Assembly (NCBI GenBank): GCA_029986975.1
Contig: DALTWR010000059.1
Location: 1 to 6,288 of the forward strand
From: Methanocorpusculum sp.
GTDB taxonomy: Archaea; Halobacteriota; Methanomicrobia; Methanomicrobiales; Methanocorpusculaceae
Reading direction: 5' to 3'
Length of the DNA stretch: 6,288 nucleotides
The translations under genes were made by a program, and so were the position numbers. The notes under the pieces were generated by a model. The model worked only from the letters and a program-made list of their open reading frames with translations, was not told the origin of the DNA and did not search any database. The number at the start of each line of letters is the position of its first letter. The first letter of the stretch is position 1. This document shows, piece by piece, positions 6,268-6,288 of this stretch.

Positions 6268-6288
6268 TCCTGTTGTATAGGTATTGGT

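Overview
The window looks like a chromosomal segment of an anaerobic, hydrogenase-bearing prokaryote. I favour a methanogenic euryarchaeon of the Methanomicrobiales type (for example Methanocorpusculum-like). The reasons are a full-length HypF with archaeal-style wording, T-rich tracts instead of stem-loop terminators, TATA-like AT-rich upstream regions, and weak or missing Shine-Dalgarno sites on several genes. This is an inference; an anaerobic bacterium is not excluded.

All four substantial genes lie on the minus strand, so transcription runs from high to low coordinates. Read in that order: (1) 6267-4027, hypF, the carbamoyltransferase that makes the cyanide-ligand precursor for [NiFe]-hydrogenase. 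(2) 3966-3406, a small conserved membrane protein of unknown function with two transmembrane helices. (3) A 236-bp intergenic gap holding a GTAACC/GGTTAC dyad, a tandem array of four elements at an exact 33-bp period, and an A/T palindrome. (4) 3169-1820, an AAA ATPase with a C-terminal DUF4143 (nuclease-fold) domain. (5) 1800-97, a SWIM zinc-finger protein that follows the ATPase after 19 nt with a strong ribosome binding site, so the two are probably co-transcribed. At the left edge, bases 1-33 read on the plus strand as the GC-rich last codons of a convergent gene, followed by a pyrimidine tract.

hypF is a housekeeping maturation gene and is visibly richer in G+C than the ATPase and SWIM genes. 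Those two, with the repeat array upstream of them, look more like an accessory segment. The best candidate for something undescribed is the 33-bp array. It sits just upstream of the ATPase/SWIM pair. In one minus-strand frame it reads as an open, 11-residue-periodic peptide with no start codon, so it is either a remnant of a repeat-containing gene or a set of regulatory iterons. No rRNA, tRNA, CRISPR or complete insertion sequence was recognised.
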